Below, one piece after another: positions 1 to 10,122 of a stretch of 64,000 bases of DNA. Under the pieces are notes generated by a model that saw only the letters and a program-made list of their open reading frames with translations, was not told the DNA's origin and made no database searches. The stretch is from NCBI GenBank assembly GCA_949292905.1, contig CASFAV010000008.1, forward strand, positions 62,001-126,000, read 5' to 3'. The stretch's first letter is position 1. Each line of letters opens with the position of its first letter. The stretch is from an uncultured Eubacteriales bacterium (GTDB lineage: Bacteria > Bacillota > Clostridia > Christensenellales > DTU072). Made by a program: the position numbers and the translations under genes.

Positions 1-48
1 CGCGCCCGCACGGGCAATATCCGCGCGCGCGGCAACAATGAGGCAAAA

Positions 49-2706
49 ATGGGTTTAGCAGATTTTCTGTTCAGAAGCGAAAAGAAACGCCAGCTTAAAA
101 AGCTCGAAGTCACGGCGGACAAAATAGAGAAACTTTCCGATAAGTACAAGGCGATGAACGACGATGAGCTCTCCGCGCAGACCGCGGCGCTCAGGGCTCG
201 CTACTCCGCGGGCGAGACGCTCGACGAGCTTCTTCCCGACGCTTTCGCCGTGGTTCGCGAAGCCGGCGAGCGCGTTCTCAACATGCGCCACTTTCACGTG
301 CAGTTGCTGGGCGGCATAGTCCTTCACCAGGGCAGGATAGCGGAGATGCAGACGGGCGAAGGTAAAACTCTCGTCGCCACTCTTCCCGCATACCTCAACG
401 CGCTTTCCGGTAAAGGCGTGCACATCGTTACGGTGAACGATTACCTCGCGAAGCGCGACGCCGAGTGGATGGGCAAGATATACAAGTTCCTCGGCATGAC
501 GGTGGGCGTCGTCACGCACGATATGTCGAACGAGGAACGGAAAGCCGCTTACGCCGCCGACATAACTTACGCCACGAATAACGAGATAGGTTTCGATTAT
601 CTTCGCGACAATATGGTCACGGAGCGCGAGAAAGCCGTTCAGCGCGGACACGAGTTCGCGATAGTGGACGAGGTGGACAGCATCCTCATCGACGAAGCGC
701 GCACGCCGCTCATCATTTCCGCCATGGCGGGCGAGTCGGGAGAGCTTTACGTGCAGACCGACCGTTTCGTCAAGAGCCTCGACGGCGAAGAGGACGTCGT
801 CATGGACGAGAAGGACAACCACGTCTTCCTCAGCGAACAGGGAGTGGAGAAGGCGGAGAGGTATTTTCGCATCGACAACCTCGGAGACGCCGAGAACGCG
901 GAGCTTTCGATGCGTATCAATTCTGCGCTTCGCGCAAATTACCTCATGCACCTCAATAAAGACTACATCGTCGAGAACGGCGAAATAATCATAGTCGACG
1001 AATTCACGGGGCGCAAGATGAGCGGCAGACGCTATTCCGACGGGCTCCATCAGGCGATAGAGGCGAAGGAGCAGGTCGCCATCAAGAAAGAGAACAAGAC
1101 GATAGCGACGATAACCTTCCAGAATTTCTTCAGGCTTTACAAGAAGCTTTCGGGCATGACCGGAACGGCGATGACGGAGGAAGCGGAATTCAGAGGGATA
1201 TACGAGCTCGACGTCGTGCCGATACCTCCGAACCTCAAAGTCGTCCGCGTGGACGAAGCGGACAAGATCTTCCGCACCAAAGCGGAGAAATACGCGGCGG
1301 TCATCGAGGACGTGCGCGGAGCGCACGAAAAGGGACAACCGGTACTCGTGGGCACCACGAACGTGGCGGCGAGCGAGGAGCTTTCGGATCTTCTCCGCAG
1401 GGAGCGCATACCGCACAACGTACTGAACGCCAAGCACCACACCGAGGAAGCGGCGATAATCGCTCAGGCGGGCAGAGAGGGCGCCGTCACGATAGCCACC
1501 AACATGGCGGGGCGCGGAACGGACATACTGCTCGGCGGCAACCCCGAATTCATGGCGAAGCAGAAGATGGAGAAAGAGGGTTTCGCGCCCGAGCTCATAG
1601 AAACGGCTTCCGCGTTCAACGCGGTGAGCGGCGAGGAAGAAGCGGGCGCGAGAGCGCGTTATAACGAACTCATCGCCGAATTCAAGAAGGAAACGGACGC
1701 CGAGAAAGAGAAGGTGCGCGAGCTGGGCGGTTTAAGGGTGATAGGTACCGAAAGGCACGAAGCCCGTCGTATCGACAACCAGTTACGAGGAAGAAGCGGA
1801 CGTCAGGGCGATCCGGGCTCGTCGTGCTTCTATCTTTCGTTCGAGGACGATCTGTTGCGCATTTTCGGCGGCGACAGACTGAAAGGGCTCATGGGCGAAG
1901 GGCAGATGTTGCAGGTTTCGATACTTTCGAGGCAGATAGAGGTGGCGCAGCGCAGATGCGAGGAAAACAACTACGCGATACGTAAGCACGTACTTAATTA
2001 CGACGACGTCATGAACAAACAGCGTCAGCTCATCTACGCCGAGCGCAACGCGGTGCTCGACGGGAAAGACGTGCACGAACAGATCCTGAAGTATTTCGAA
2101 CCTCTTGCGTTGAGCATAGTGGGAACGTTCGTCAATTACGACGAATCGGAAGAAGAAGTGGATATCGCCTCCTTCAATTCGGCGCTCGAGCTCAAATTGC
2201 TCGAGAAAGGCACCGAACTCATCACGCCCGAGCTTCTTACCGAGCTCAGCGAGGAGAAAATAGAGGAGCTCGTACTCGAAACGACGATAAAGCAGTACGA
2301 AGCGAAGATCAAGAAAGCGGTCGAGAACCATATCGATTTCAAGCGTACCGAGAGGAACGTCCTGCTCAACCAGGTTGACAAGCAGTGGATGAACCACATA
2401 TCGAATATGGACGCGCTCCGCAAGGGGATAGGGCTTCGCGGCTACGGGCAGAAGGATCCCGTCATGGAGTACAGGCGCGAAGGCTTCGAGATGTTCGACG
2501 CGATGATAGAGACGATACAGGACAATACGGCGATGATCCTCGCCAAGCTCGACATAGACGCGGCGATAGAGAGGATAAATCTTTTCACGCGCGAGCAAAA
2601 GCGCCGCGTGACCGTGGTGAATACGGAGAAGAGGAAGCAGCCGGGGCGCAACGATCCCTGCCCCTGCGGAAGCGGCAAGAAATATAAGAACTGTTGCGGG
2701 AGATAG
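49..2706 (+). CDS. secA: Preprotein translocase ATPase SecA
   Basis: SecA is the cytosolic motor that binds SecYEG and pushes unfolded preproteins across the membrane using ATP. The 885-residue product is full length for the family. Visible landmarks are the Walker A motif GEGKT at residues 103-107, the DEVD Walker B region near residue 207, a helicase-type motor 2 with the TNMAGRGTDI motif, and a C-terminal zinc-binding tail (CPCGSGKKYKNCC) that contacts SecB or ribosomes in the family. The start at 49 is preceded by GAGG with a 5-nt spacer. prfB follows 6 nt after the stop, so the two are probably co-transcribed, a common arrangement in Firmicutes. Identification is certain from family knowledge and motifs. 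Confidence 0.98.
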   Translation: MGLADFLFRSEKKRQLKKLEVTADKIEKLSDKYKAMNDDELSAQTAALRARYSAGETLDELLPDAFAVVREAGERVLNMRHFHVQLLGGIVLHQGRIAEMQTGEGKTLVATLPAYLNALSGKGVHIVTVNDYLAKRDAEWMGKIYKFLGMTVGVVTHDMSNEERKAAYAADITYATNNEIGFDYLRDNMVTEREKAVQRGHEFAIVDEVDSILIDEARTPLIISAMAGESGELYVQTDRFVKSLDGEEDVVMDEKDNHVFLSEQGVEKAERYFRIDNLGDAENAELSMRINSALRANYLMHLNKDYIVENGEIIIVDEFTGRKMSGRRYSDGLHQAIEAKEQVAIKKENKTIATITFQNFFRLYKKLSGMTGTAMTEEAEFRGIYELDVVPIPPNLKVVRVDEADKIFRTKAEKYAAVIEDVRGAHEKGQPVLVGTTNVAASEELSDLLRRERIPHNVLNAKHHTEEAAIIAQAGREGAVTIATNMAGRGTDILLGGNPEFMAKQKMEKEGFAPELIETASAFNAVSGEEEAGARARYNELIAEFKKETDAEKEKVRELGGLRVIGTERHEARRIDNQLRGRSGRQGDPGSSCFYLSFEDDLLRIFGGDRLKGLMGEGQMLQVSILSRQIEVAQRRCEENNYAIRKHVLNYDDVMNKQRQLIYAERNAVLDGKDVHEQILKYFEPLALSIVGTFVNYDESEEEVDIASFNSALELKLLEKGTELITPELLTELSEEKIEELVLETTIKQYEAKIKKAVENHIDFKRTERNVLLNQVDKQWMNHISNMDALRKGIGLRGYGQKDPVMEYRREGFEMFDAMIETIQDNTAMILAKLDIDAAIERINLFTREQKRRVTVVNTEKRKQPGRNDPCPCGSGKKYKNCCGR

Positions 2707-2712
2707 GAGAGT

Positions 2713-3813
2713 ATGGATTTTTACGCGGAGAAAATAAAGCTCGGCGAACTTAAGGATTCCGTCGAGAGATCGGCTGCGGCGCTCGACACGGAGAAGCTCG
2801 CAAAGGAGCTTACCGAACTGCGCGCCGAGCAGGAGAAAGAGGGCTTCTGGCTCGACCTCAACAAAGCCAAATCCGTCAACATGCGCATAGCGGAGAACGA
2901 GCGCAAGCTGGGCGAAGTGAGCGCGCTACGCAAAAAAGCGGAGAACATAGCCGAACTCATGGAGATGGCGGAGGAGATGGAAGAAGAGGGCGCGGCGGCG
3001 GAGATAACGGCTCTGCTCGAAGAACTCTCGAAGGAAGCGGAAGCGCTGTTCCTCGACACTCTGCTCAACGGTAAGTACGACGGACTCAACGCGATACTTA
3101 CCTTACACGCGGGCGCGGGCGGCACCGAAGCGCAGGACTGGGCGGAGATGCTGTACCGTATGTACCGCCGATACGCCGAGCGCAAGGGCTACGCCGTAAG
3201 CGTGCAGGACTATCAGGCAGGCGACGAGGCGGGCATCAAGAGCGTAACGTTCACGCTTTCCGGAACCAACGCATACGGGTTCCTGAAAGCCGAAAAAGGG
3301 GTGCACAGACTCGTAAGAATAAGTCCTTTCGACGCCAACAAGAGAAGGCACACGAGCTTCGCTTCTCTGGAAGTCATGCCGGAGATAATAGACGACGGCG
3401 AGATCAAGATAAATCCCGAGGATCTTAAAATAGATACCTGCCGTTCGTCGGGAGCGGGCGGGCAGCACGTCAACAAGACGGAGTCCGCGGTACGCATAAC
3501 GCACATACCTACGGGAATAGTCACCTGGTGTCAGAACGAGCGCAGTCAGGTGCAGAACAAGGAGACGGCGATGCGCATGCTGTACAGCAAGCTCGTCGAG
3601 CTCAAAGAGCGCGAGCAGATGGAAGAGGCGATGAGCCTGAAGGGCGAGATCAAGAAGATAGAATGGGGCTCGCAGATAAGGAGCTACGTTTTCTGTCCCT
3701 ACACGCTCGTCAAGGATCACCGCACGGGGTACGAGAATACCGACGTGAACGCGGTGATGGACGGCGACATAGAGGGGTTCATATACGACTATCTCATCAA
3801 GGCGAACGGTTGA
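2713..3813 (+). CDS. prfB: Peptide chain release factor 2 (RF2), no programmed frameshift
   Basis: RF2 recognises UGA and UAA in the ribosomal A site and triggers peptide release. The 366-residue protein has the SPF stop-codon recognition tripeptide at residues 204-206 and the catalytic GGQ at 249-251. In most bacteria prfB is read through an autoregulatory +1 frameshift at an in-frame UGA near codon 25. Here the equivalent site reads CTC-GAC (Leu24-Asp25, 2782-2787), so the reading frame is continuous and the frameshift has been lost. The start is set by an AGGAG that overlaps the secA stop. Identity is certain; absence of the frameshift is read directly from the sequence. Confidence 0.97.
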   Translation: MDFYAEKIKLGELKDSVERSAAALDTEKLAKELTELRAEQEKEGFWLDLNKAKSVNMRIAENERKLGEVSALRKKAENIAELMEMAEEMEEEGAAAEITALLEELSKEAEALFLDTLLNGKYDGLNAILTLHAGAGGTEAQDWAEMLYRMYRRYAERKGYAVSVQDYQAGDEAGIKSVTFTLSGTNAYGFLKAEKGVHRLVRISPFDANKRRHTSFASLEVMPEIIDDGEIKINPEDLKIDTCRSSGAGGQHVNKTESAVRITHIPTGIVTWCQNERSQVQNKETAMRMLYSKLVELKEREQMEEAMSLKGEIKKIEWGSQIRSYVFCPYTLVKDHRTGYENTDVNAVMDGDIEGFIYDYLIKANG

Positions 3814-3871
3814 CGTTCACACCGGTGGAAGCATAAAAATCATTCGGTAAACCGATACGGAGGAAGCAAAA

Positions 3872-5155
3872 ATGTTGGATATCAATCTAATCAGAAGCGA
3901 CAGCGCGAAGGTGAGCGCGGCGCTCGCGAAGAAAGGCTGCGCGGTAGATTTCGCGGAGATGCTCGGTTGGGACGCCGAGAGGAAGGCGGCGAAGCAGTCC
4001 GTCGAGGAGCTGAAAGCGAAGCGCAATAAGGTGAGCGCGGAGATACCCAAGCTCAAGAAAGCGGGCGAACCCGTCGAAAAGATATTCGAGGAGATGCGCG
4101 CTTTGGGCGACGAGATAGCCGTAAAGGACGCGAGAATAGCGGAGCTCGAAGGGAAGATCAACGACTTCCTTCTGGGACTTCCCAATATGCCCGACGACGA
4201 TCTTCTCGCGGGCGAGAAGGAGAACAACCAAGTGATCAAGGTGGTCGGCAAGCCCACCGAATTCGGTTTCAAGCCGAAGAATCACGTCGATCTTTGCGTC
4301 GATCTCGGGCTCATCGACTACGAGCGCGGCGTCAAGCTTTCGGGCGGCGGCTTCTGGCTTTACCGCGGCATGGGCGCGCGGCTCGAGTGGGCGCTTCTCA
4401 ACTATTTCATAGACGAACACCTCAAGGACGGTTACGAGTTCATACTTCCTCCTCACCAGCTCGGTTACAACTGCGGACTGGGCGCGGGGCAGTTCCCCAA
4501 GTTCGCCGACGAGGTGTACTGGCTCGAAGGGGAGGCGGACAGGAAGAAGAACCGCTTCATGCTTCCCACCGCGGAAACGGCGCTCGTCAATATTTACGCG
4601 GGCGAGATAATGGACGAGAGCATGCTCCCGCTCAAACTTTTCGCATACACTCCCTGCTACCGCAAAGAGGCGGGAAGCTACAGGAGCGAGGAACGCGGCA
4701 TGATACGCGGACACCAGTTCAACAAAGTGGAAATGGTGCAGTACGCCAAGCCCTCCGAATCGGGCAAAGCGTTCGAGGAGCTCGTTGCGAAGGCGGCGAG
4801 GCTCGTGGAAGGACTGGGACTGCATTTCAGAGTGAGCAAGCTTGCGGCGGGCGACTGCAGCGCGTCGATGGCGAGGACTTACGATATAGAGGTATGGATA
4901 CCGAGCATGGGTATATACAAGGAAGTGAGCTCCGTATCCAACGCCAACGACTATCAGGCGCGCCGTAACAATACCCGTTACCGCGACTCCGCTACCGGCA
5001 AGACCGCGTTCGTGCACACGCTGAACGGTTCGGGACTCGCCACGAGCAGGGTGATACCCGCAATAGTGGAGCAATTCCAGAACGCCGACGGCAGCGTCAC
5101 CGTGCCCGAAGTGCTCAGGAAATACCTCGGCGGCATAGAGAAGATCTCGAAATAA
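3872..5155 (+). CDS. serS: Seryl-tRNA synthetase
   Basis: This class II synthetase charges tRNA-Ser with serine in the cytosol. Its 427 residues have the usual plan: an N-terminal antiparallel coiled-coil arm (about residues 28-105, rich in Lys/Glu) that grips the long variable arm of tRNA-Ser, then the catalytic core with motif 2 (CYRKEAGSYRSEERG followed by GMIRGHQFNKVEM) and motif 3 (LNGSGLATSRVIPAI). A GGAGG lies about 8 nt before the ATG. The 58-nt gap from prfB is too short for a T-box leader and none is seen. The next gene starts 1 nt after the serS stop, which suggests translational coupling. Confidence 0.98.
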   Translation: MLDINLIRSDSAKVSAALAKKGCAVDFAEMLGWDAERKAAKQSVEELKAKRNKVSAEIPKLKKAGEPVEKIFEEMRALGDEIAVKDARIAELEGKINDFLLGLPNMPDDDLLAGEKENNQVIKVVGKPTEFGFKPKNHVDLCVDLGLIDYERGVKLSGGGFWLYRGMGARLEWALLNYFIDEHLKDGYEFILPPHQLGYNCGLGAGQFPKFADEVYWLEGEADRKKNRFMLPTAETALVNIYAGEIMDESMLPLKLFAYTPCYRKEAGSYRSEERGMIRGHQFNKVEMVQYAKPSESGKAFEELVAKAARLVEGLGLHFRVSKLAAGDCSASMARTYDIEVWIPSMGIYKEVSSVSNANDYQARRNNTRYRDSATGKTAFVHTLNGSGLATSRVIPAIVEQFQNADGSVTVPEVLRKYLGGIEKISK

Positions 5156-5156
5156 G

Positions 5157-5948
5157 ATGGTCAACGCGAAGGGGTGCGCCGCAGGGCTCCTGTTGGGGTC
5201 GGTACTGCGGGCGATAGTAGCGGTATTGTCAGGTATCGCCAAAGCGATCGGCGCCGTCCTGTGGTATACGGGACTGTGGGTGCCCGCTTTGTACGCGCTG
5301 TTCGGCGGCGTGCTCTATCTCGTTTGGAAATTCAATCCTTTCTCCGGCGGATTGTACGAAACGCTGTACCTCGTGGGCTTCGCGCTGTGCGTGGTAATAT
5401 TCCTGATAATCCTTTTACGCAATGCCGTCGTGAGACCTTTCAAAAGCATAGCCGAAGGCTTCCGCAATCCTATCTGGAAAAAGCAGGACGACGAGGCGAA
5501 GAAGAAAGAAAAAGAGTGCGAGGAGATCCCCGAATGGGAGAAAAAGCGTGAGGAAAAGCGCAGGCGCAAGGCGATAGAACGCGGAAGGAGGATCACCGAG
5601 GAGCGCGCCCGTAAGGAAGCGGACAGAGAGCGCGCGGAGGACTCCGAGGACGACGAGCCGGTGCGCGCGAGACGCCGCGATTACGACGAAATCGCCTCGA
5701 CGGGCAACCTCGACGACATATACGGGTACCGAAAGACGAATTCTTCGAGAGAAAGCGAGTACGATCCTTTCTACGACGACCTTTACGGGTACGGGAAAGC
5801 GGGCGCCGCGGAGGAGCCTAAAATATACTTGTCCGCAGTGGAAGCGGACACGCTCATACACGAATATTCCGACCGTTTCGAGGTGTACGACCTCGACGGC
5901 GGGAAAAAGACTCTGAGAAGCATAGAGTACAAAGACGGACGGAGATGA
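5157..5948 (+). CDS. Membrane protein with long charged cytoplasmic tail, unknown function
   Basis: I do not recognise a family. The 263-residue product begins with two or three hydrophobic segments (about residues 8-58 and 67-88). A very charged stretch rich in Lys, Glu and Arg (about 100-165) follows and probably forms a helix or coiled coil in the cytoplasm. The C-terminal part is acidic and Tyr-rich, with two YGY motifs (DDIYGYRK and DDLYGYGK). The gene starts 1 nt after the serS stop and its end overlaps the next ORF in an ATGA arrangement, so it is translated as part of the serS operon. Position and coupling suggest a constitutive membrane role; no function can be assigned. Confidence 0.8.
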   Translation: MVNAKGCAAGLLLGSVLRAIVAVLSGIAKAIGAVLWYTGLWVPALYALFGGVLYLVWKFNPFSGGLYETLYLVGFALCVVIFLIILLRNAVVRPFKSIAEGFRNPIWKKQDDEAKKKEKECEEIPEWEKKREEKRRRKAIERGRRITEERARKEADRERAEDSEDDEPVRARRRDYDEIASTGNLDDIYGYRKTNSSRESEYDPFYDDLYGYGKAGAAEEPKIYLSAVEADTLIHEYSDRFEVYDLDGGKKTLRSIEYKDGRR

Positions 5949-6829
5949 CGACTGCTGCGGTTAAAGAAAAAAAGAGCGGAAAGGTACGCGCCTGGGAGCT
6001 CGACGCGCTCCGCGGGCTCGCCATCCTGCTCGTCGTATGGGATCACACGATGTACGCTATCGGGTACATCTTCTATTCCGGCGGCTGGGAATATTCCGCA
6101 AGCGAAGCGTTGATAAAGTTAGGCGAGTTCGCGCTCGATTACTGGGGCTCGGACTGGCGGCTTTTCGGCTGGCCGGTATTCGTATTCATTTTCTTTTTCG
6201 TATCGGGCACCTGCACCGCGTTCAGCAGGAACAACTTTTGGAGAGGTTTAAGGCTCGCGCTCGTAGCGCTCGCCGTTTCGGGGGTAACGTACCTTCTTCA
6301 GGAATGGCTGGACATGGGCAACGTCTATATACAATTCGGCGTCTTGCATTGCCTTGCCCTCTGCATACTCCTTTTCGCGGTGCTCGAAGCCTTCCTGAAG
6401 CTCACCGCTTCGCGCAGTAAATATTATAGGTTTATCAAGGCGGGCGTTTACGCCGCCTGCGCCGTGGCGCTCCTCATCGTCAACTATACCTGCAACGTCA
6501 CCCTGCACGAGGTCAACACTTCCTATACCACCGTGCCGGATACGACGCCTATCACGGGTATGTTCTTCTATACCGACGGCTGGTGGACGGCGGACTACTT
6601 CCCGCTGCTTCCGTTCTTCGGCTTCTTTATGACAGGCGCGGCGATCGCGCCGATACTCTATAACGAGAAGAAGTCCCTTCTTCCCGGGCTCGACGGGAAG
6701 TGGAACAGGTTCCTCACAGTTCCGGGCAGGTATTCCATATATATATATCTTTTGATACAGGTGGTCGCCGTGAGCGTGCTGTGGGTGGTGACCTACGCCG
6801 TGACCGGCGAGATCTATTTTTTCGGATAA
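5945..6829 (+). CDS. DUF1624 / heparan-alpha-glucosaminide N-acetyltransferase-like membrane protein
   Basis: This is a 294-residue polytopic membrane protein with about seven hydrophobic segments. The N-terminal motif RAWELDALRGLAILLVVWDH, with its conserved Arg-Gly, Asp and His residues, is typical of the DUF1624/acyltransferase group related to lysosomal heparan N-acetyltransferase. Members are thought to move acyl groups onto extracytoplasmic sugars, but bacterial substrates are mostly unknown. The start overlaps the previous gene by 4 nt, indicating translational coupling, and the radical SAM gene begins 4 nt after its stop. Family assignment is fairly sure; the substrate is not known. 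Confidence 0.8.
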   Translation: MTTAAVKEKKSGKVRAWELDALRGLAILLVVWDHTMYAIGYIFYSGGWEYSASEALIKLGEFALDYWGSDWRLFGWPVFVFIFFFVSGTCTAFSRNNFWRGLRLALVALAVSGVTYLLQEWLDMGNVYIQFGVLHCLALCILLFAVLEAFLKLTASRSKYYRFIKAGVYAACAVALLIVNYTCNVTLHEVNTSYTTVPDTTPITGMFFYTDGWWTADYFPLLPFFGFFMTGAAIAPILYNEKKSLLPGLDGKWNRFLTVPGRYSIYIYLLIQVVAVSVLWVVTYAVTGEIYFFG

Positions 6830-6833
6830 GCCG

Positions 6834-7679
6834 ATGAAATGTTATCTTTGTCCCAATATGTGCGGCGTCGATCGCGCCGTCGAAAGAGGCAAATGCCTCG
6901 CGGGCGAAAAAGCCGTAGTCAACAGGGCGGCGCTCCACTTCTACGAGGAGCCGCCGATAAGCGGCACGCGCGGATCGGGGACGGTATTCTTCGGCGGCTG
7001 CGTGATGAGGTGCGAGTTCTGTCAGAATCACGAGATAAGCCGCGCGCCCGAAGGGAAGGAATATACGCCGGAGGAGCTTGCGGCGCTGTATCGCAGGCTG
7101 GAGAGGGAAGGGGCGCACAACATAAACCTCGTCACGCCCACTCAGTGGAGCCGCGAGATAAGGGCGTCTTTCGACGTCTACCGTCCCGCCGTGCCCGTGG
7201 TGTACAATACGTCGGGATACGAGCGGAAGGAGATAATACGCGAGATGTCCGACTACGCGGACGTCTTTCTTCCCGATTTCAAATACTCCGACGAAGCGCT
7301 CGGAAGGAAGCTTTCATTACGCGCGGACTATCCGCGAATAGCTCTCGACGCCATAGAAGAGATGCTGAAGGCAAAACCCGCGCTTTACGAGGACGGACTC
7401 ATCAAGAGGGGCGTGATAATAAGGCATCTCGTATTGCCGGGCTTCGTACAAAACAGTATCGCGGCGCTCGACATGCTCGCGGAGCGCTTCGGGAAGGATA
7501 TAACGGTGAGCTTAATGTCGCAGTTCACGCCCGTTACCGGCAAGACGATAACGCGCAAGCTTAAACCCATCGAATACAAAGCTGTCGTCGCGCACGCAGG
7601 GAAGCTCGGCATAGAGGACGTATATATCCAGACCGCCGATTCCGCGTCCGAGGAATTCATACCGAAGTGGGAAAAATAA
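6834..7679 (+). CDS. PflA-like radical SAM protein
   Basis: The 281-residue protein carries the radical SAM signature CVMRCEFC (Cys56, Cys60, Cys63), which binds the [4Fe-4S] cluster that cleaves S-adenosylmethionine. An extra N-terminal cysteine set (Cys3, Cys6, Cys10, Cys21) precedes it, as in the pyruvate-formate-lyase-activating-enzyme-like family near AmmeMemoRadiSam and YgiQ-type proteins. The middle retains NLVTPTQWS and a VYNTSGYE motif typical of this subgroup. No glycyl-radical partner lies next to it, so its target cannot be named. It is the last gene of the secA-serS run and is followed by a strong hairpin terminator. The ATG lies 4 nt after the previous stop, so it probably depends on coupled translation. 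Confidence 0.85.
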   Translation: MKCYLCPNMCGVDRAVERGKCLAGEKAVVNRAALHFYEEPPISGTRGSGTVFFGGCVMRCEFCQNHEISRAPEGKEYTPEELAALYRRLEREGAHNINLVTPTQWSREIRASFDVYRPAVPVVYNTSGYERKEIIREMSDYADVFLPDFKYSDEALGRKLSLRADYPRIALDAIEEMLKAKPALYEDGLIKRGVIIRHLVLPGFVQNSIAALDMLAERFGKDITVSLMSQFTPVTGKTITRKLKPIEYKAVVAHAGKLGIEDVYIQTADSASEEFIPKWEK

Positions 7680-7732
7680 AAAAGCGTGTCCGACGAGGAG
7701 AAAATTCCTTAAACGGGCGAGGGGAGCGGCGT

Positions 7733-7765
7733 AAAAAAAAGGAGCGGAACGCTCCTTCTTTTATT
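7733..7765. terminator. Bidirectional rho-independent terminator
   Basis: Stem AGGAGCG (7740-7746), loop GAA, stem CGCTCCT (7750-7756). On the plus strand it is followed by TCTTTTATT. On the minus strand an 8-T run follows, which fits the end of ftsH. It separates convergent transcription of the radical SAM gene and ftsH. Confidence 0.85.
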
Positions 7766-7793
7766 GAAATACGTGCGGATCGGTAAGAGGGCG

Positions 7794-9977
7794 TTATTCG
7801 TCCTTCTTATCCTCTTTGTCGTCCGCTTCGCCGTCCCGCTCGTCGCTCGCGGGCTTGTCGCTTTCGTTGGCGGTATCGCTTTCCGCGGGCGTTTCGGCGA
7901 CTTCCTCTTTCGCTTCCGCGGGCGTTGCGGGCGCTTCGGCGCCGTCCGCCTTTTCCGTCTCTTCCTTTTTCGCGGTCGCCGGTTCTTTCACGATTATGTC
8001 GGAGGAATTCCCGAGTACGGGAGCCGGACGCAGCGCTTCTTCGCGCGCCTTCGCTTCCTCTGCGAGCTTGGCTTTCTTTTCGTTGATGTACGCCGTCACT
8101 TCCGCGGGCGTTTTTCCTTCGATGAGCATATCCACTTCGTCGCCGTAGATCGTTTCGTGTTCGTACAAGAGTTCCACCATCGCGTGGAGCACGGCGGTAT
8201 TCTCGCTCAATATCTTATAAGCGCGGTCGTAGGCGGTATCCACTATCTTGCGGATCTCCGAGTCGATGAGCGCCGCTATCTCGTCCGAATAGCTCGCCTG
8301 AGTCTGGTAATCCCTTCCGATGAATACTTCCTGCTCGCCGCCGTAATAGACGTTAGAGAGGGCGGGGGACATACCCCATTCGGTGACCATGCTGCGCGCT
8401 ATCGAAGTGGCTTGCTTGATGTCCATCGAGGCTCCCGTCGTGATATCCTTGATGATGAGCGCCTCGGCGGCTCTGCCGCCCATCGTCATCGCTATCGTGT
8501 CCACGAGGTGCGAATAGGTGGTGTGCGAGTCGTCCGTCTTCGGTCTGCTTATCGTGTAGCCCGCCGCCATTCCTCTCGGAATGATGCTCACTTCCTGTAC
8601 GGCGTCGCAGTTCTTGAGGAGCCTTCCCACGAGCGCGTGTCCCGCTTCGTGATAGGCGGTGATGCGCTTATCCTTCTCGGTTATCACGCGCGAACGTTTC
8701 TGCGGTCCCGCTATGACCTTGTTGATGCCTTCGAGGATATCCTTCATCTGTATTATCTTGCGGTCGTCGCGCGCGGCGATGATCGCGGCTTCGTTGAGCA
8801 GGTTCTCTATGTCCGCGCCGCTGAAGCCCGTCGTGAGCCTCGCCAGATTGCGGAAATCCACTTCGGGGGAAACGGGTTTGTTGCGCGCGTGAACGCGGAA
8901 TATTGCCTCTCTTCCTTTGACGTCGGGGAGATTGACGTAGATCTGACGGTCGAATCTGCCCGGACGGAGCAGGGCGGGATCGAGTACGTCGGCGCGGTTG
9001 GTAGCCGCCATTATGACGATGCTTTCGTTTTCTTCGAAGCCGTCCATCTGCACGAGCAGCTGGTTGAGGGTCTGTTCGCGTTCGTCGTTGCCGCCGCCGA
9101 GGCCGGCGCCTCTCTTACGTCCCACGGCGTCTATTTCGTCGATGAACACTATACAGGGCTGAGTCTTTTTCGCCTGCGCGAAAAGGTCGCGCACGCGGCT
9201 CGCGCCCACGCCCACGAACATTTCGACGAAGTCGGAGCCGGATATCGAATAGAAGGGCACTCCCGCTTCGCCGGCGACGGCTTTGGCAAAGAGCGTTTTG
9301 CCCGTTCCGGGAGGGCCTACGAGCAGCACGCCTTTAGGTACGCGCGCGCCCACTTCGCGGAATTTCTTGGGGGATTTGAGGAATTCGACGATCTCCTTGA
9401 GCTCCAGCTTTTCTTCTTCGGCGCCCGCCACGTCCGAGAAACGCACCTTTACGTTCTCGCTGAGCTTGGATTTCGTTTTGCCGAAGTTCATCGCGCCGCC
9501 CATGCCGCCGCCCTGCTTGCGCAGAGTCACTATCATGTATATCGCGAGACCCGCGAGCAGAAGAAGCGAAAGAACGGGGAAAATGTAACTGCGGAAGCTG
9601 TTGGCGTTGGGATCGTTGAGCCAGATGTAAGGCAACGTAAAATCCGCGTTATCCTGATTCTGATAATTCTCTATCGTTTCGGTGAAATCGTCGCGGTATT
9701 TGACCACGCAACTCGCGTTGGCGAATTTACCCGATTTGAAATTCTCGATGTTTTTCTCGTCCGTTTCGGAGGCGTACAGCACGTTGACGGTGTAACTGCC
9801 CGTAAAATATATCCCCGCCACCTTGCCTTCTTGTATTTCGGTGACCAGGCGGTCGTACGAGATGACCTCCACTTTGTTGCCGCTGAGGTTGGTGATAAGC
9901 AACGCGAGCAATATCACGAGAAGTATCCCCGCCGCAAGTATTAAAAAGGTTCTTCTATTGTTAGGTTTATAATCCAT
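7794..9977 (-). CDS. ftsH: ATP-dependent zinc metalloprotease FtsH
   Basis: FtsH is a membrane-anchored AAA+ protease that degrades misassembled membrane proteins and short-lived regulators. The 727-residue product has two membrane helices (about residues 10-30 and 130-150) flanking an external domain. It then shows Walker A GPPGTGKT (221-228), Walker B IVFIDEID (276-283), the second region of homology around [15 protein letters not shown] (327-341), and the zinc site HEAGH (443-447). The C-terminus ends in about 80 low-complexity acidic residues rich in Ala, Glu, Asp and Lys, longer than usual and likely disordered. The gene stands alone with its own promoter and terminator. Identity is certain. 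Confidence 0.98.
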   Translation of the reverse strand: MDYKPNNRRTFLILAAGILLVILLALLITNLSGNKVEVISYDRLVTEIQEGKVAGIYFTGSYTVNVLYASETDEKNIENFKSGKFANASCVVKYRDDFTETIENYQNQDNADFTLPYIWLNDPNANSFRSYIFPVLSLLLLAGLAIYMIVTLRKQGGGMGGAMNFGKTKSKLSENVKVRFSDVAGAEEEKLELKEIVEFLKSPKKFREVGARVPKGVLLVGPPGTGKTLFAKAVAGEAGVPFYSISGSDFVEMFVGVGASRVRDLFAQAKKTQPCIVFIDEIDAVGRKRGAGLGGGNDEREQTLNQLLVQMDGFEENESIVIMAATNRADVLDPALLRPGRFDRQIYVNLPDVKGREAIFRVHARNKPVSPEVDFRNLARLTTGFSGADIENLLNEAAIIAARDDRKIIQMKDILEGINKVIAGPQKRSRVITEKDKRITAYHEAGHALVGRLLKNCDAVQEVSIIPRGMAAGYTISRPKTDDSHTTYSHLVDTIAMTMGGRAAEALIIKDITTGASMDIKQATSIARSMVTEWGMSPALSNVYYGGEQEVFIGRDYQTQASYSDEIAALIDSEIRKIVDTAYDRAYKILSENTAVLHAMVELLYEHETIYGDEVDMLIEGKTPAEVTAYINEKKAKLAEEAKAREEALRPAPVLGNSSDIIVKEPATAKKEETEKADGAEAPATPAEAKEEVAETPAESDTANESDKPASDERDGEADDKEDKKDE

Positions 9978-10044
9978 TTGACCTCACGATCGGTCCGGAG
10001 AAGCAGGACGCCTTTCCGCCGGATCATTATTACGATAATATAGC

Positions 10045-10073
10045 ATTATAACATAACGTTCTCGGAATATCAA
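10045..10073 (-). promoter_or_regulatory. ftsH sigma-A promoter
   Basis: Read on the minus strand, TTGATA (10068-10073) and TATAAT (10045-10050) are separated by exactly 17 nt. The expected transcript has a leader of about 60 nt before the ftsH ATG. Confidence 0.8.
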
Positions 10074-10122
10074 CGATAAATGTACCCGATAAAGTGATAT
10101 ATGTTGTAATAAGGAGTGAAGG

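Noticed and set aside
3814..3871. T-box leader upstream of serS
   Set aside because: Only 58 nt separate prfB and serS; no T-box sequence or specifier stem fits.
7764..9944. 726-codon open frame opposite ftsH
   Set aside because: Antisense shadow; the composition (Arg/His/Phe-rich) is typical of such artefacts.
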